Assembly (NCBI GenBank): GCA_001829185.1
Contig: MIAR01000059.1
Span: forward strand, 1-64,000
Direction of reading: 5' to 3'
DNA from: Spirochaetes bacterium GWB1_60_80
GTDB taxonomy: Bacteria > Spirochaetota > Spirochaetia > Treponematales > UBA12059
Length of the DNA: 64,000 nt
Shown here: piece after piece, positions 43,945-52,552 of the stretch
Layout of the letters: each line of letters begins with the position of its first letter
How positions within the stretch are numbered: the first letter of the stretch is position 1
Translations under genes and position numbers: made by a program
Notes under the pieces: model-generated
What the model saw: the letters and a program-made list of their open reading frames with translations, nothing else
What the model was told of the DNA's origin: nothing
Database searches by the model: none

Positions 43945-44081
43945 TTAACAGGTTGTTGAAAAAGCCGGTTGCTTTCTCAACAACCTTAACAATTCCTCGC
44001 ATAGCTTGCGCTATGCTGCGTAATTGTACCGGCTTTTGAAGTGTTGAAAAGCCGCATCCGCGTTTTTCAACACCCTGTTAG
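43945..44081. mobile_element. 129-bp element, copy E, with unmatched flanks TTAA/TTAG
   Basis: The body 43949-44077 looks identical to copies B and C. Left flank TTAA and right flank TTAG differ, unlike the perfect duplications at A, B and C. The right flank overlaps the end of the second element (44081). Mismatched flanks suggest recombination between two copies rather than simple insertion. Confidence 0.9.
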
Positions 44082-44182
44082 GAGTCTATCGGGCCATACA
44101 GGAAGTATGACCCTCAATCCTCACCAATTTTCCACTCGTGGCTCGCTTTCGCTGGGTCAAAATCCAAAGCCCGACAGACTCC
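44081..44182. mobile_element. 102-bp deletion derivative of the 234-bp element
   Basis: The left end GGAGTCTATCGGG is joined to the internal CCATACAGGAAGTATGACC and the right half of the element at 37045-37278. The junction falls in the shared TCGGGC, consistent with deletion between short repeats. TTAG and CTAG flank it. Confidence 0.85.
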
Positions 44183-44477
44183 TAGCCTCCTGTTTGCGCA
44201 GCTGTGCTTTTAAGTTATTGATCACCTGGTCCAGTAGGCTTACCAGGGTATTGCGGTCTTCGTCGGGCATGTCGCCCCAGGTCGCCTCCAGCAGGCGGCC
44301 GGAAATGTTGTCGAAAGCCGGCCGTAGATGCCAGGCTTTGTCGGTCAGAACCAGTATGACGCCGCGGGCATCGGCCGGATCGTTTTCGCGGTTCAGATAA
44401 CCGCGCTTGGTCAGGGCGTTGGCCATTTCGGTCAGGGTAGACTTGCGCTTGCCCGAGGCCGCCACCAGCTCTTTCAT
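44157..44477 (-). pseudogene. MarR-family regulator fragment lacking its N-terminus
   Basis: The fragment has the winged-helix half of MarR (MKELVAASGKRKSTLTEMAN, DPADARGVILVLTDKA) and the last helix, but the first 50 or so residues are missing. Upstream it meets the end of the cyclase gene within 16 bp. Its last 8 codons and stop lie inside the 102-bp element. It has no ribosome site. It is probably non-functional, although the DNA-binding part is intact. Confidence 0.75.
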
Positions 44478-44492
44478 GCTGGCCCGGTCGAT

Positions 44493-46901
44493 TTACTTGA
44501 CCGTCATGCGGAAGACGCCGTCCCAGTCGGCGGCCGGCGGTTGGGCCTGGAAGTGGGCGATGCGATCCAGGTAGACGCGCGCCGCCTCGTCCTTGAACTG
44601 GCCTGCCAGTTTCTGGAAGGCTTTTCCGGCCACCTCCCATTTGCGCTGGCGGTAGGCGGCGATGGCTTTCTCGAAGTACTGGCAGAACTTCTCGGCATCG
44701 CCATCGGCCTTGACGCCGCCGGGGGCATCAAGCTGGCCGCGTTCGCGCATGATCTCGTAGATGCGTACCGGCTGGCTTTTGCCTTTGACGGTCATCAGAT
44801 CAATCTCGCGGCAGATGAAGTGCTCTTTGACTCGTTCCCACACGGCCTCGGAGATCAGCGAACGCGTGCCGTAGGCCTTGTTGGCGCCTTCCAGGCGGGC
44901 AGCCAGGTTCACGGTGTCGCCGATGGAGGTGAAGTCCATGCGGTCGCGGGCGCCGACCGAGCCGAAAACCACGCTGCCTGAATTGACGCCGATGCCGATG
45001 TTGACTATCGGCTGGCCGGCGGCGGTGCGCGTCTCGGCCTCGGCCGTCATGGCCTTGACTAGCTGCATGGCGGCCCGGCAGGCGTTCAGTTCGCGTTCCG
45101 GCCCTTCAAAGAAGGCCATCAGCTCGTCGCCGACGAACTTGTCGATGTCGCCGTGGTTGTTAAGAATTATTTCGGTCTCTAGATCGAGGTAGCGGTTGAG
45201 TACCGAGACCACTTCCTCGGCGGCCAGGCCTTCGCAGAGCGTGGTGAAGCCCCGGATGTCGGTGAACAGGAAGGCCAACTCCTTCTTGACGCTCGAGGTG
45301 CTGCCCTTCTCGGCCTGCTTGAGGGTGGAGGCGGAGATGTAGGGGATGATGCCCTTGATGACGGTGACCATCTCGCCGATCTCGCCGGACAGCTGCTTGA
45401 TCTCGTCGCGGCTCTTGACGTGGTCGACATAGACCAGCGAGGCGCTGGAGACCCGGCTCTGGCCGCGGATCATGGTGGTTAGGCTATCCGAGATCTTGCG
45501 CACGTTCATGCGCAGGAATAGTAGGGGATTGACGATGTAGTTGCCCACCAGGTAGGTCAGGATGACCGACAGGTAAAGGAATAATAATGTAAAGGCGATG
45601 ACGGTGTTGCGCGTCATGAAGTAAGGCCGCATGATGATGTCGGCGTCGAAGGTCATGACGGCCAGGCCCAGCAGGCGCTCGCGGCGGATGCGGTCGTCGC
45701 CGCTGCGGATGGTGTCGATCTTGATGATCGGGGCGCTGAAGCCGATGGTGCCAGCGTCGGCGTTTTCCTGGCGGATGATGCGCTCGCCTGAGGCCAGGCG
45801 CGGCAGCAGGGCGGCGACGGCTTCGGCCGCCAATGCTGGCTGGCCGGGATAGCGCTCGTTAGGCGCTTGGGTGGAGAATTCGGCGGCGTAGGCCACTACG
45901 TCCGGCTCAAGCTCGTCCAGGTAAAGCTCCTCACGCAGGTGGCTGTAAATGGTCAAAGACTCCCAGGGGAAACCGGCGCGCGCGTTCATCTCCAGTTGGC
46001 GGTTCATGTACTCATGGATGGCGATGACGTCGCCCAGATTGACGCGGTAGATGGCGGCCGCCTGTTCCACCTGGCTGGAGGCGCCGTCGGTGACGGCGTC
46101 CATGATGGTCTGCCGGTAATTGTTCAGTAACAGACCGCTGAGGGTCAGCAGGATGAAGGCGATGATGCCGACGAAGGCCAGGAACAGCTTGGTGCGGATG
46201 CGCAGCAGGAAATCGACCAGCACCGGCAGGGCGGTGCTGGTCGCGCGGCGTTCTTCGCCGCTGTAGACGGGCTTGGGCACCAGCTTGCGCGCCCGTCGCT
46301 CGACGCCGGGCCGAGTAGATAGCCCCTTGTATTCCTTGTACTCGCGCCAGGCCGGGTTGAGCTGGTTGAGCTGGTTGAGAAAGAAGATGACCGACAGGAC
46401 ATGCATAATCAGGATGAGCGGCAGGCCAACCAGGAAGAAAACCGGCAGCTGGGCAAACCAGGCCGGCCGATCGGCTAGGGCCAGCAGTGGCAGCACCGCG
46501 GCCAGGCCGGCCGCCACGGTGATGGCGATGCGCAAGGTGGCCGCCTGCCAGCCGGCCGGTTGGCCGAAGCCGCGCAACTTGTCGCCCAGGAAGATGGTCA
46601 GCAGTTTCCACAGGAAGTAGAGCGGCACCAGGTAGACACCGAAGAGCAGGATGGCAGTCAGGCTGCCGGGAAAGGCCAGGCGATAGAGCCAGGGCAGGCG
46701 GAACGGCTGGACGGCGGCTGCCGCTGCATCGGTACTCGTGGTGTCGTCAGTTACAGCGCCATCGGCTGCGACGGCGGGCGCTGGCGCGGCCGCGACGTCT
46801 GTCAGCCCAACCGAAGGCAGCTGCGGTGACAGGAACCAGGCCAGCAGTAGGGCCGCAAACAAGCAGTCCAGAATGCGCTGAACCTTGATGGAAAGTGTCA
46901 T
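44493..46901 (-). CDS. Membrane adenylate/guanylate cyclase (class III)
   Basis: The 802-residue protein has membrane segments near 10-27, 73-100, 120-140 and 150-175, then one at about 240-262, an extracytoplasmic sensor (about 265-440) and another helix near 445-468. It ends in a class III catalytic domain from about 545. Metal-binding Asp residues are in FTDIRGFT and DKFVGDELMAFF. The purine-contact region reads DFTSIGDTVNLAARL. The protein makes a cyclic nucleotide, most likely cAMP, but substrate choice is not certain. The start has GGGAGG. An 80-residue tail with TPR-like helices follows the catalytic domain. Confidence 0.9.
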   Translation of the reverse strand: MTLSIKVQRILDCLFAALLLAWFLSPQLPSVGLTDVAAAPAPAVAADGAVTDDTTSTDAAAAAVQPFRLPWLYRLAFPGSLTAILLFGVYLVPLYFLWKLLTIFLGDKLRGFGQPAGWQAATLRIAITVAAGLAAVLPLLALADRPAWFAQLPVFFLVGLPLILIMHVLSVIFFLNQLNQLNPAWREYKEYKGLSTRPGVERRARKLVPKPVYSGEERRATSTALPVLVDFLLRIRTKLFLAFVGIIAFILLTLSGLLLNNYRQTIMDAVTDGASSQVEQAAAIYRVNLGDVIAIHEYMNRQLEMNARAGFPWESLTIYSHLREELYLDELEPDVVAYAAEFSTQAPNERYPGQPALAAEAVAALLPRLASGERIIRQENADAGTIGFSAPIIKIDTIRSGDDRIRRERLLGLAVMTFDADIIMRPYFMTRNTVIAFTLLFLYLSVILTYLVGNYIVNPLLFLRMNVRKISDSLTTMIRGQSRVSSASLVYVDHVKSRDEIKQLSGEIGEMVTVIKGIIPYISASTLKQAEKGSTSSVKKELAFLFTDIRGFTTLCEGLAAEEVVSVLNRYLDLETEIILNNHGDIDKFVGDELMAFFEGPERELNACRAAMQLVKAMTAEAETRTAAGQPIVNIGIGVNSGSVVFGSVGARDRMDFTSIGDTVNLAARLEGANKAYGTRSLISEAVWERVKEHFICREIDLMTVKGKSQPVRIYEIMRERGQLDAPGGVKADGDAEKFCQYFEKAIAAYRQRKWEVAGKAFQKLAGQFKDEAARVYLDRIAHFQAQPPAADWDGVFRMTVK

Positions 46902-46935
46902 GGAAATCCTCCCCTAGTATATGTTATTTATTGAA

Positions 46936-46960
46936 CGGCCAGGCGTTTGCCGCCTGGCCG
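46936..46960. other. Perfect 10-bp hairpin between two minus-strand genes
   Basis: CGGCCAGGCG and CGCCTGGCCG enclose a 5-nt loop between the repeat lipoprotein stop and the cyclase start. Without a T-run it may stabilise or partly terminate the upstream transcript. Confidence 0.5.
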
Positions 46961-46971
46961 TCCGCCGCCGC

Positions 46972-48234
46972 TCAACCGCCGCTCAGCGCGCGCAGCTTGT
47001 CATTCAAGCGGTCTAGATAGGCCTGGGCTTGCTCGTAATCCGGGGCGATGCGCACCACGATGAGCAGCTTGGCGCGGGCCGCCTCGTAATCCTCTTCGTT
47101 GTATAGCGCCAAGCCTTCCTGGTAAATGACGCGCAGCCGTTCCATAATGACAGGCTGTTTAGCGCGCAGCCGATCGCGGTTGGCCTGGACTCGCAGGCGT
47201 GGCAAATTGGCCTGGATGGTTTCCCAGGCATTGGTCAGGTTGCCGCGGTTGATCAGCGAGTCCACTGAAGCCAGGATATCGTTGATTTCAGCGTCATAGT
47301 CGCGGGTGGCGGCAGCCTGGGCGATGCGGTTTTTGAGGTTTTGGGCTTCGGTGGTCTGGCGGATGGCCAGCGCCAGGTTGACTTTCTCGGTGGCTAGCTG
47401 GTAGCGCCGGGCGGTCAGGGCCTCATTGGCCCAGGCGATGTACAGGCGGTATTTGAGGTCATCGATAGTCTGGTTCCGTTCGCGGGTGATGGCGGCGACG
47501 GTCCGTTCGGCGGCCAGGAGGATGGCTTCGGCGTCGGCGAAGCGCTTGGCCTCGATAGCGGTCTGGGCGCTGGCGATATCGGCGCTAACCAAACCGGCCA
47601 CGTGGCCATCCAGGCTGTGGCGGCTATCTCGCACTACCCGGTTGCGCGGATCGATGGCCGTCAACTCGGCCAGCACGCCATTGATGGTAGCCAGGGGGCG
47701 TACCAGGCGCTGGCGGTTGGTTTCGGCCAGCACGGCCGGCTGCAGCTCGCGGATACGGGTCTCACGCAGGATGATTTGTTCCTTACGGATGTCGCCAGTA
47801 CCTAGGCTGAGTATAATGACCGCCGGGTGGAAGGCATTGATGTCGGCCGCTAGCTTGATGTTTAGCACCAGACGGTAATCCTCGGCGCTGGTACGGGTTT
47901 CCTTGGCCTTCAAGTCCTGGGCCGCCTTCAGGTAGCCGTCGAAGCGGCGTTGCACTAGGGTAGTCATCTCTTCGAGGTACTGTCCGGCTCGGGGGTGGCC
48001 GGGATCGAGCGTCAGGGCATCCTGGAAGCGGGCTCGGATGGCTGGAATGGCCTGCAGGTTGTTGTTCTGTATCAATTCTACATTATACATGGCCAAGCCA
48101 TCGCGGAAAAGCAACTCGGCCTTCTCTTCATTGGAAAAGCTTTCGACCAGCAGTTGGTTGGCATTGAAGGTGGCGCAGCCGCCCAGCAGAAAGCTAACGC
48201 ACACCAGGCCCAGGATATTTCTGAATATCGTCAT
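46972..48234 (-). CDS. TPR-like lipoprotein
   Basis: The 420-residue protein has a lipobox FLLGGC at the end of the signal. The body is almost all helical with TPR-like units, including FQDALTLDPGHPRAGQYLEEM near the N-terminus and LALYNEEDYEAARAKLLIVV at the C-terminus. It starts at ATG 48234 behind CGGAGG. The cyclase gene follows 70 bp later on the same strand, so it may be a membrane-anchored partner of that enzyme. No catalytic motif is seen. Confidence 0.75.
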   Translation of the reverse strand: MTIFRNILGLVCVSFLLGGCATFNANQLLVESFSNEEKAELLFRDGLAMYNVELIQNNNLQAIPAIRARFQDALTLDPGHPRAGQYLEEMTTLVQRRFDGYLKAAQDLKAKETRTSAEDYRLVLNIKLAADINAFHPAVIILSLGTGDIRKEQIILRETRIRELQPAVLAETNRQRLVRPLATINGVLAELTAIDPRNRVVRDSRHSLDGHVAGLVSADIASAQTAIEAKRFADAEAILLAAERTVAAITRERNQTIDDLKYRLYIAWANEALTARRYQLATEKVNLALAIRQTTEAQNLKNRIAQAAATRDYDAEINDILASVDSLINRGNLTNAWETIQANLPRLRVQANRDRLRAKQPVIMERLRVIYQEGLALYNEEDYEAARAKLLIVVRIAPDYEQAQAYLDRLNDKLRALSGG

Positions 48235-48416
48235 GCGAACCTCCGCGAATTACGTTTGATGCTCGGAATAATATACTACTTTTTAGCAAGATTTTCAGCC
48301 ATCCGCCGCCGTATCAAATTGGGAATCGGGGAGCTTGTCGCTGACGGGAGAAGTGGCAAGGGCCAGCCGCGATAGGCCGGCTTGACGCCAGCCGGCTGGG
48401 AAGCGAGACTGGATGC

Positions 48417-49805
48417 ATGAAGCTCAAGACGAAAATTTGGCTGTCCTTCGCGGCCGCCTTCACCGTTTTCGTGGTCGTACTCTATTTTGGCCTGGTTGGG
48501 GTGCTTGACGCCGTTTCCGGCAAGCTGATGCGCAAGCAAGCCGAGGATATTACCATGCTGCTCGAGCATCAGATTGCCGATTCGGCTTCAGCCGGCGGCC
48601 AGCTGGATCTGGCGGCGGTCACGGCCATCCTCGGTCAGGTCAAGCATGTGGCCGACCAGGGGGCGTCGTTCGACATTGCTAAGATACTGCTCATCGACCA
48701 GGCCTATCGGGCAGTGGCGGCCTTTCCAGAATCGGAAACCGGCGTCGATTACTCGGCCCACGCCGATATCCGCGAGGCCATGCTGGGCCAGACGCGCCTA
48801 GTGGCTATCGAAGAGGCTTCGACGGTTACCGGCGTCAGCCGGCGCGAGATTGACGTGGTGTCCTGGTTCCAGACAGCGGCCGGCGAGGCCTACGCCGTCG
48901 AGTTGAAGCTCGATTTCGCGCGCAGCACCATGCTGCTGGAGGACCAATACCGCTTCATCGAGACCTCTGCCGTGGCTATCGCCTTTGTGCTGTTGGCTGC
49001 CCTCTTGCTGGCTTTGCTGGTGCTGGTCAGCCGGTCGGCCATCCGCCCGGTAGCCGAAGTGACCAAGGCGATGCAGCGGGTTGGCGGGGGCGACCTGTCG
49101 GTTTCCCTGGACCGGGTCGGCCTTGACGAATTCGGACTGATGGCCGTTCGCTTCAACGAGATGGTGCGCGGGCTCAAAGAGCGGTCCAAGTTGTCGCAAT
49201 ACGTGTCACGCAGCACGGTTGCGGCCGTGCAGGACGCGGTCGGCAGCGGCAGTTCCAGCCACCAGGTAGAACGGCGGCACTTAACCATGTTTTTTTCGGA
49301 TATCCGCGGCTTTACGCCGTATTCTGAGAGCCGCGACCCGGGCCAGGTGGTCACCACCCTCAATACGGTGTTGTCCCTGCAGGCCGAGATAATCCGGCAG
49401 GCTGGCGGAGACGTCGATAAATTTATAGGCGACGAGGTCATGGCCGTCTTCCCGGATGTTTTGCCGGCGGTCGAGGCGGCTTTCTCCATTCAGAAAGCCA
49501 TGTCCGCCCGGCGCGGCGAAGTGGACGGCTTGGGCTTGGGTATCGGCATCCACGACGGCGACGTCGTACAGGGTGATGTCGGCTCGCAGGATATCCGCAA
49601 TTACACGGTCATCGGCGACGCCGTCAACACGGCGGCCCGCCTCGAGGCCATCGCCCGTCCCGGCGAGATTCTGCTGTCGGAGAGCGCCAATGGCGCCGCC
49701 GGGGTGCAGTCCCACTTCGCTGTCGTCATGCGTGGCGAACTCAAGCTCAAGGGCAAGGAAATTCCCATCCGGACCTATTCAGTCCAGGGGCGCCACCGGG
49801 TTTGA
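48417..49805 (+). CDS. Membrane adenylate/guanylate cyclase (class III) with HAMP
   Basis: The 462-residue protein has helices near 8-28 and 182-205, a periplasmic sensor between them, HAMP (RPVAEVTKAMQRVGGGD) and a catalytic domain from about 285. Metal residues are in FSDIRGFTPYS and DKFIGDEVMAVF. NYTVIGDAVNTAARLE follows. It is shorter than the cyclase at 44493-46901 and not a close paralogue. Start is ATG 48417 with only a weak upstream GGA, so it is less sure than others. It is divergent from the repeat lipoprotein gene. Confidence 0.88.
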   Translation: MKLKTKIWLSFAAAFTVFVVVLYFGLVGVLDAVSGKLMRKQAEDITMLLEHQIADSASAGGQLDLAAVTAILGQVKHVADQGASFDIAKILLIDQAYRAVAAFPESETGVDYSAHADIREAMLGQTRLVAIEEASTVTGVSRREIDVVSWFQTAAGEAYAVELKLDFARSTMLLEDQYRFIETSAVAIAFVLLAALLLALLVLVSRSAIRPVAEVTKAMQRVGGGDLSVSLDRVGLDEFGLMAVRFNEMVRGLKERSKLSQYVSRSTVAAVQDAVGSGSSSHQVERRHLTMFFSDIRGFTPYSESRDPGQVVTTLNTVLSLQAEIIRQAGGDVDKFIGDEVMAVFPDVLPAVEAAFSIQKAMSARRGEVDGLGLGIGIHDGDVVQGDVGSQDIRNYTVIGDAVNTAARLEAIARPGEILLSESANGAAGVQSHFAVVMRGELKLKGKEIPIRTYSVQGRHRV

Positions 49806-49834
49806 GGCCGTCGCCACCGGCCGGCGAGAGCTTT

Positions 49835-51100
49835 CTATCGGGCAGGCGCCTGGTTATTCGGCGCGCGCCGTTTTCCCAGCCAGAAAATCCAGAACAGGAC
49901 GCTGGACAAGGCGTACAGGATGGCCGTCAGGGTAAAGCTGGGCGCAAAGCCGTGGGTGGCGATGATCCAGCCGGAAATCTTGGCCGAGACCATCCAGGAG
50001 CCGGTCCAGTTGAGCATCTTGCAGGCATTCATGAAGTGTTGCTGACTCGGTGGCACCTGCTCCAGCGAGAAGGTGTCGGAGATGGGGCTGCTCAGGTTCA
50101 TCAGGGCCTGGCGGACCAGGAAGGCTAGCACCACCAGTGGCAGCCACCGTAGGTAGGTTAATACCAGGATGAAGGGCACCGAAATGGCCTGGGTAAAGAA
50201 AATGGCCATCGGTTTACCCAGACGCTTGGCGATGGGCGGGCCGGAAACCATGCCCAGGAAGGTGACTACCTGCCCGAGGGCGAAAATGACGCCGATCAGG
50301 CTGTCGCCCAGGCCGAATTCGTTCTTGAAGTACAGGTTCAAGTAGGGGATAGTCAGGCCGGCGCCCATGCCCACAAAGAATCCGGGCAGCAAAAGCTTGA
50401 TGAATAGGCCGACGTCGATTCGACCCAGGGCGACGCTCGGCTGGCGGGCCGGGCGGCCGGTAAGGCGGCCCGGGTTGGCGTCGCCGTCGCCGATGCCGGA
50501 AAAGGGTAGCAAGGCGGCCAGCACGAAGGCCGCGCCCAGGATCAAGGCCAAGCGGTAGGCCAGTATTTCGTCGGCGCTGACTTGGAAGACCAGTTCCTTG
50601 AAGCCGCCGCCAAACAGCGAACCCAGCACGCCGGTGCCCATACCCAGGGCGCCGTTCAGGCTGAACAGGTGCACCCGTTCCTTGGCACCGGAGTTTTTCA
50701 TGAAGAAGGGCCCGGCGGCCACCTGGTAGAGGCTGGCGAAGGCCCCGGAAAAGAAGACGCTGCTGGCTAGTGGGCCGAAGCTGGTAAACAGGCCCTGGCC
50801 GATGAAGCCGGCAGTGGTCAAAACGGTAGCGGCCATCAAAAGCAGGCGAGAGTTGAGGCGAGCCACCACGAAGCTGGCCGGCAGGGCTATCAGGAAGGAA
50901 CCAAAGGCCCGCAAGGCCAGCACGGTGCCGATGTCGTTTTCGCCAATGCCCAATTTTTGCATGTACAAATTTAGAAGCAACTGCACCAGGTTGGCGCCGA
51001 TACCCAGCAGGAAATTGCCCAACAGGAAGAGGCGGGCGTTGCGGGAAAAGGATTTGAAGGCATCCTGGTACTCGGCGGCCAGCCGGCCGAAAAAGCTCAT
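49835..51100 (-). CDS. Major facilitator superfamily transporter
   Basis: The 421-residue protein has about 12 hydrophobic helices and an MFS-like start (FLLGNFLLGIGANLVQLLLN, then TVLALRAFGSFLIALPASF). The loop LNSRLLLMA after helix 2 resembles the GXXXDRXGRR-type motif only loosely. The substrate cannot be told. It is 43 bp downstream of uridine kinase on the same strand, which may hint at a nucleoside but is weak evidence. Confidence 0.8.
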   Translation of the reverse strand: MSFFGRLAAEYQDAFKSFSRNARLFLLGNFLLGIGANLVQLLLNLYMQKLGIGENDIGTVLALRAFGSFLIALPASFVVARLNSRLLLMAATVLTTAGFIGQGLFTSFGPLASSVFFSGAFASLYQVAAGPFFMKNSGAKERVHLFSLNGALGMGTGVLGSLFGGGFKELVFQVSADEILAYRLALILGAAFVLAALLPFSGIGDGDANPGRLTGRPARQPSVALGRIDVGLFIKLLLPGFFVGMGAGLTIPYLNLYFKNEFGLGDSLIGVIFALGQVVTFLGMVSGPPIAKRLGKPMAIFFTQAISVPFILVLTYLRWLPLVVLAFLVRQALMNLSSPISDTFSLEQVPPSQQHFMNACKMLNWTGSWMVSAKISGWIIATHGFAPSFTLTAILYALSSVLFWIFWLGKRRAPNNQAPAR

Positions 51101-51143
51101 ATTTTTAGTTCCTTCTGGCGTCCGGAGCCGTCCGGCGGCCGCC

Positions 51144-51764
51144 TCAGAGCTCGTTGTTCAGGATGGTCTTGATGAAGGAGACCAGCATGTTGAGCGAATT
51201 CTCGTTGACGCCGCCCTCGGGGATGATAATGTCGGCGAAATTCTTGGTCGGCTCGGTGAACTGGAAGTGTCCGGGGCGGACCACCTTCAGGTACTGCTCG
51301 ATGACCGAGTCGACCGTCCGGCCGCGTTCCTTGATATCGCGCGACAGGCGGCGAATAAAGCGGATGTCGTCCGGCGTGTCCACGTAGATTTTTAAGTCGA
51401 TCAGGTCGCGGATGGCCGGGTCGGTGAAGATCATGATGCCTTCGAAGATGATCAGCTTGCGCGGCTTGACCTTGATGGACTGCTCGGCCCGGCGGTGGTG
51501 CACGAAGTCGTAGGTGGGCATCTCGATGGGCTGCATGTGCTTGAGGGCGTGCAGCTGTTCGTGCATCAGCTCGTTGTCGAAGGCCTCGGGGTGGTCGAAG
51601 TTGAAGGCCGTGATGTTGGCGTTGGACAGGTATTCGGCCGACTTGTAGTAGTTGTCCTGGGGGATGAACACGAAGTCGGATACCAGTTCCGATATCTTGC
51701 GGACGATGGTCGTCTTGCCTGAGCCAGAGCCGCCGGTGATGCCGATGATGCGCGCTGTTTCCAT
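51144..51764 (-). CDS. udk: Uridine kinase family protein
   Basis: ATG 51764 gives 206 residues. A GTG at 51782 is rejected because it lies inside the -10 spacer. The Walker A is GGSGSGKTT, and family marks are FIPQDNYYKS, NFDHPEAFD, PTYDFVHHRR and IIFEGIMIFTD. It phosphorylates uridine or cytidine with ATP or GTP in pyrimidine salvage. The protein may equally be a phosphoribulokinase-like relative, but length and motifs fit Udk best. No ribosome site is present. Confidence 0.85.
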   Translation of the reverse strand: METARIIGITGGSGSGKTTIVRKISELVSDFVFIPQDNYYKSAEYLSNANITAFNFDHPEAFDNELMHEQLHALKHMQPIEMPTYDFVHHRRAEQSIKVKPRKLIIFEGIMIFTDPAIRDLIDLKIYVDTPDDIRFIRRLSRDIKERGRTVDSVIEQYLKVVRPGHFQFTEPTKNFADIIIPEGGVNENSLNMLVSFIKTILNNEL

Positions 51765-51772
51765 GGAAACGC

Positions 51773-51801
51773 AGCATAGCACGGCTGGGGATGGACGACA
51801 A
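51773..51801 (-). promoter_or_regulatory. Promoter of uridine kinase gene, nearly leaderless
   Basis: TTGTCG (51796-51801) and TATGCT (51773-51778) are 17 bp apart on the minus strand. The start codon lies 8 bp beyond the -10, so the transcript should begin at or within 2 nt of ATG 51764. Confidence 0.55.
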
Positions 51802-51838
51802 GTGTCGCGCCGGGGCCAAGCCGGCGCTGGCCGGCCGC

Positions 51839-52402
51839 TCAGGTTTGCCAGGCCGCCGGCCAGGCCTCAAAGGCGACTGTCGTATCAACCGGCCGCCGTT
51901 CGCGCTGGCCGCTTTCAGCCGCCCGCTGCCAATCGGTCAGGCTATTCGATTCGCCGCGTCGGCCCAGGATAATCAGGTTGATCAGGACATAGTCCTTGGG
52001 TATACCCAGGGCTTTTTTGGCCTTGGCCGGGCTGTAGCCGGCGATGGGGTGGGCGACCAGGCCCAGGGCGGTGGCTTGGAGTATCATGTTCATGGCGCAC
52101 AGGCCGGCGTCGTAGAAGGCGTAGTCGCGGCCGTCTTCCAGGCGGCAGTCGTCGCAAGCCCGTACCGCCATAGCGATGATGGCCGGCGCGACTTGGGCCC
52201 AGGCATTGCCTTCGGCCAGGCTGGTCTTGAGGGCCGTCAGGCGCTCGCCCCGCGCCACAATGATGCGCCAGGGTTGGTTGTTGTAACAGGACGGCGCCAG
52301 ACAGCCAGCCTGGGTAATTTCGGTCAGCACTTCGTCGGCGATGGGTTCGGCGCTGAGGGCGCGGAAGGCGTGACGTTGAGTAATGGTCTCGAGCACTGGC
52401 AT
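51839..52402 (-). CDS. Nitroreductase-family FMN protein
   Basis: ATG 52402 is preferred because AGGAGG lies 7 bp upstream; the ATG at 52408 is 1 bp away. The protein has 187 residues and the nitroreductase pattern (APSCYNNQPWRIIV, DAGLCAMNMILQATALGL, YSPAKAKKALGIPKDY). The substrate is unknown. Enzymes of this family reduce nitroaromatics, quinones or flavins with NAD(P)H. Confidence 0.85.
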   Translation of the reverse strand: MPVLETITQRHAFRALSAEPIADEVLTEITQAGCLAPSCYNNQPWRIIVARGERLTALKTSLAEGNAWAQVAPAIIAMAVRACDDCRLEDGRDYAFYDAGLCAMNMILQATALGLVAHPIAGYSPAKAKKALGIPKDYVLINLIILGRRGESNSLTDWQRAAESGQRERRPVDTTVAFEAWPAAWQT

Positions 52403-52477
52403 GTTCATACCTCCTGGTATAGCGGACGCTTAGAATATAGTCTTTCCGCGCCATGACGGCAAATCCGGCTGCCCTGG

Positions 52478-52506
52478 TTGCGTCACGCCAGGTTATTGCC
52501 TACAAT
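52478..52506 (+). promoter_or_regulatory. Candidate promoter of the methionine operon
   Basis: TTGCGT (52478-52483) and TACAAT (52501-52506) are 17 bp apart, with the DUF39 start at 52553. No S-adenosylmethionine riboswitch fits in the 40-nt leader. Confidence 0.6.
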
Positions 52507-52552
52507 TCGGGACGGCAGACGCTCCGGTCGCGTCGCGGGGAAAGGACCAAGC

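Noticed and set aside
51097-51888. Long minus-strand frame over the uridine kinase gene
   Set aside because: It is the out-of-frame shadow of the kinase, rich in Arg/Pro/His.
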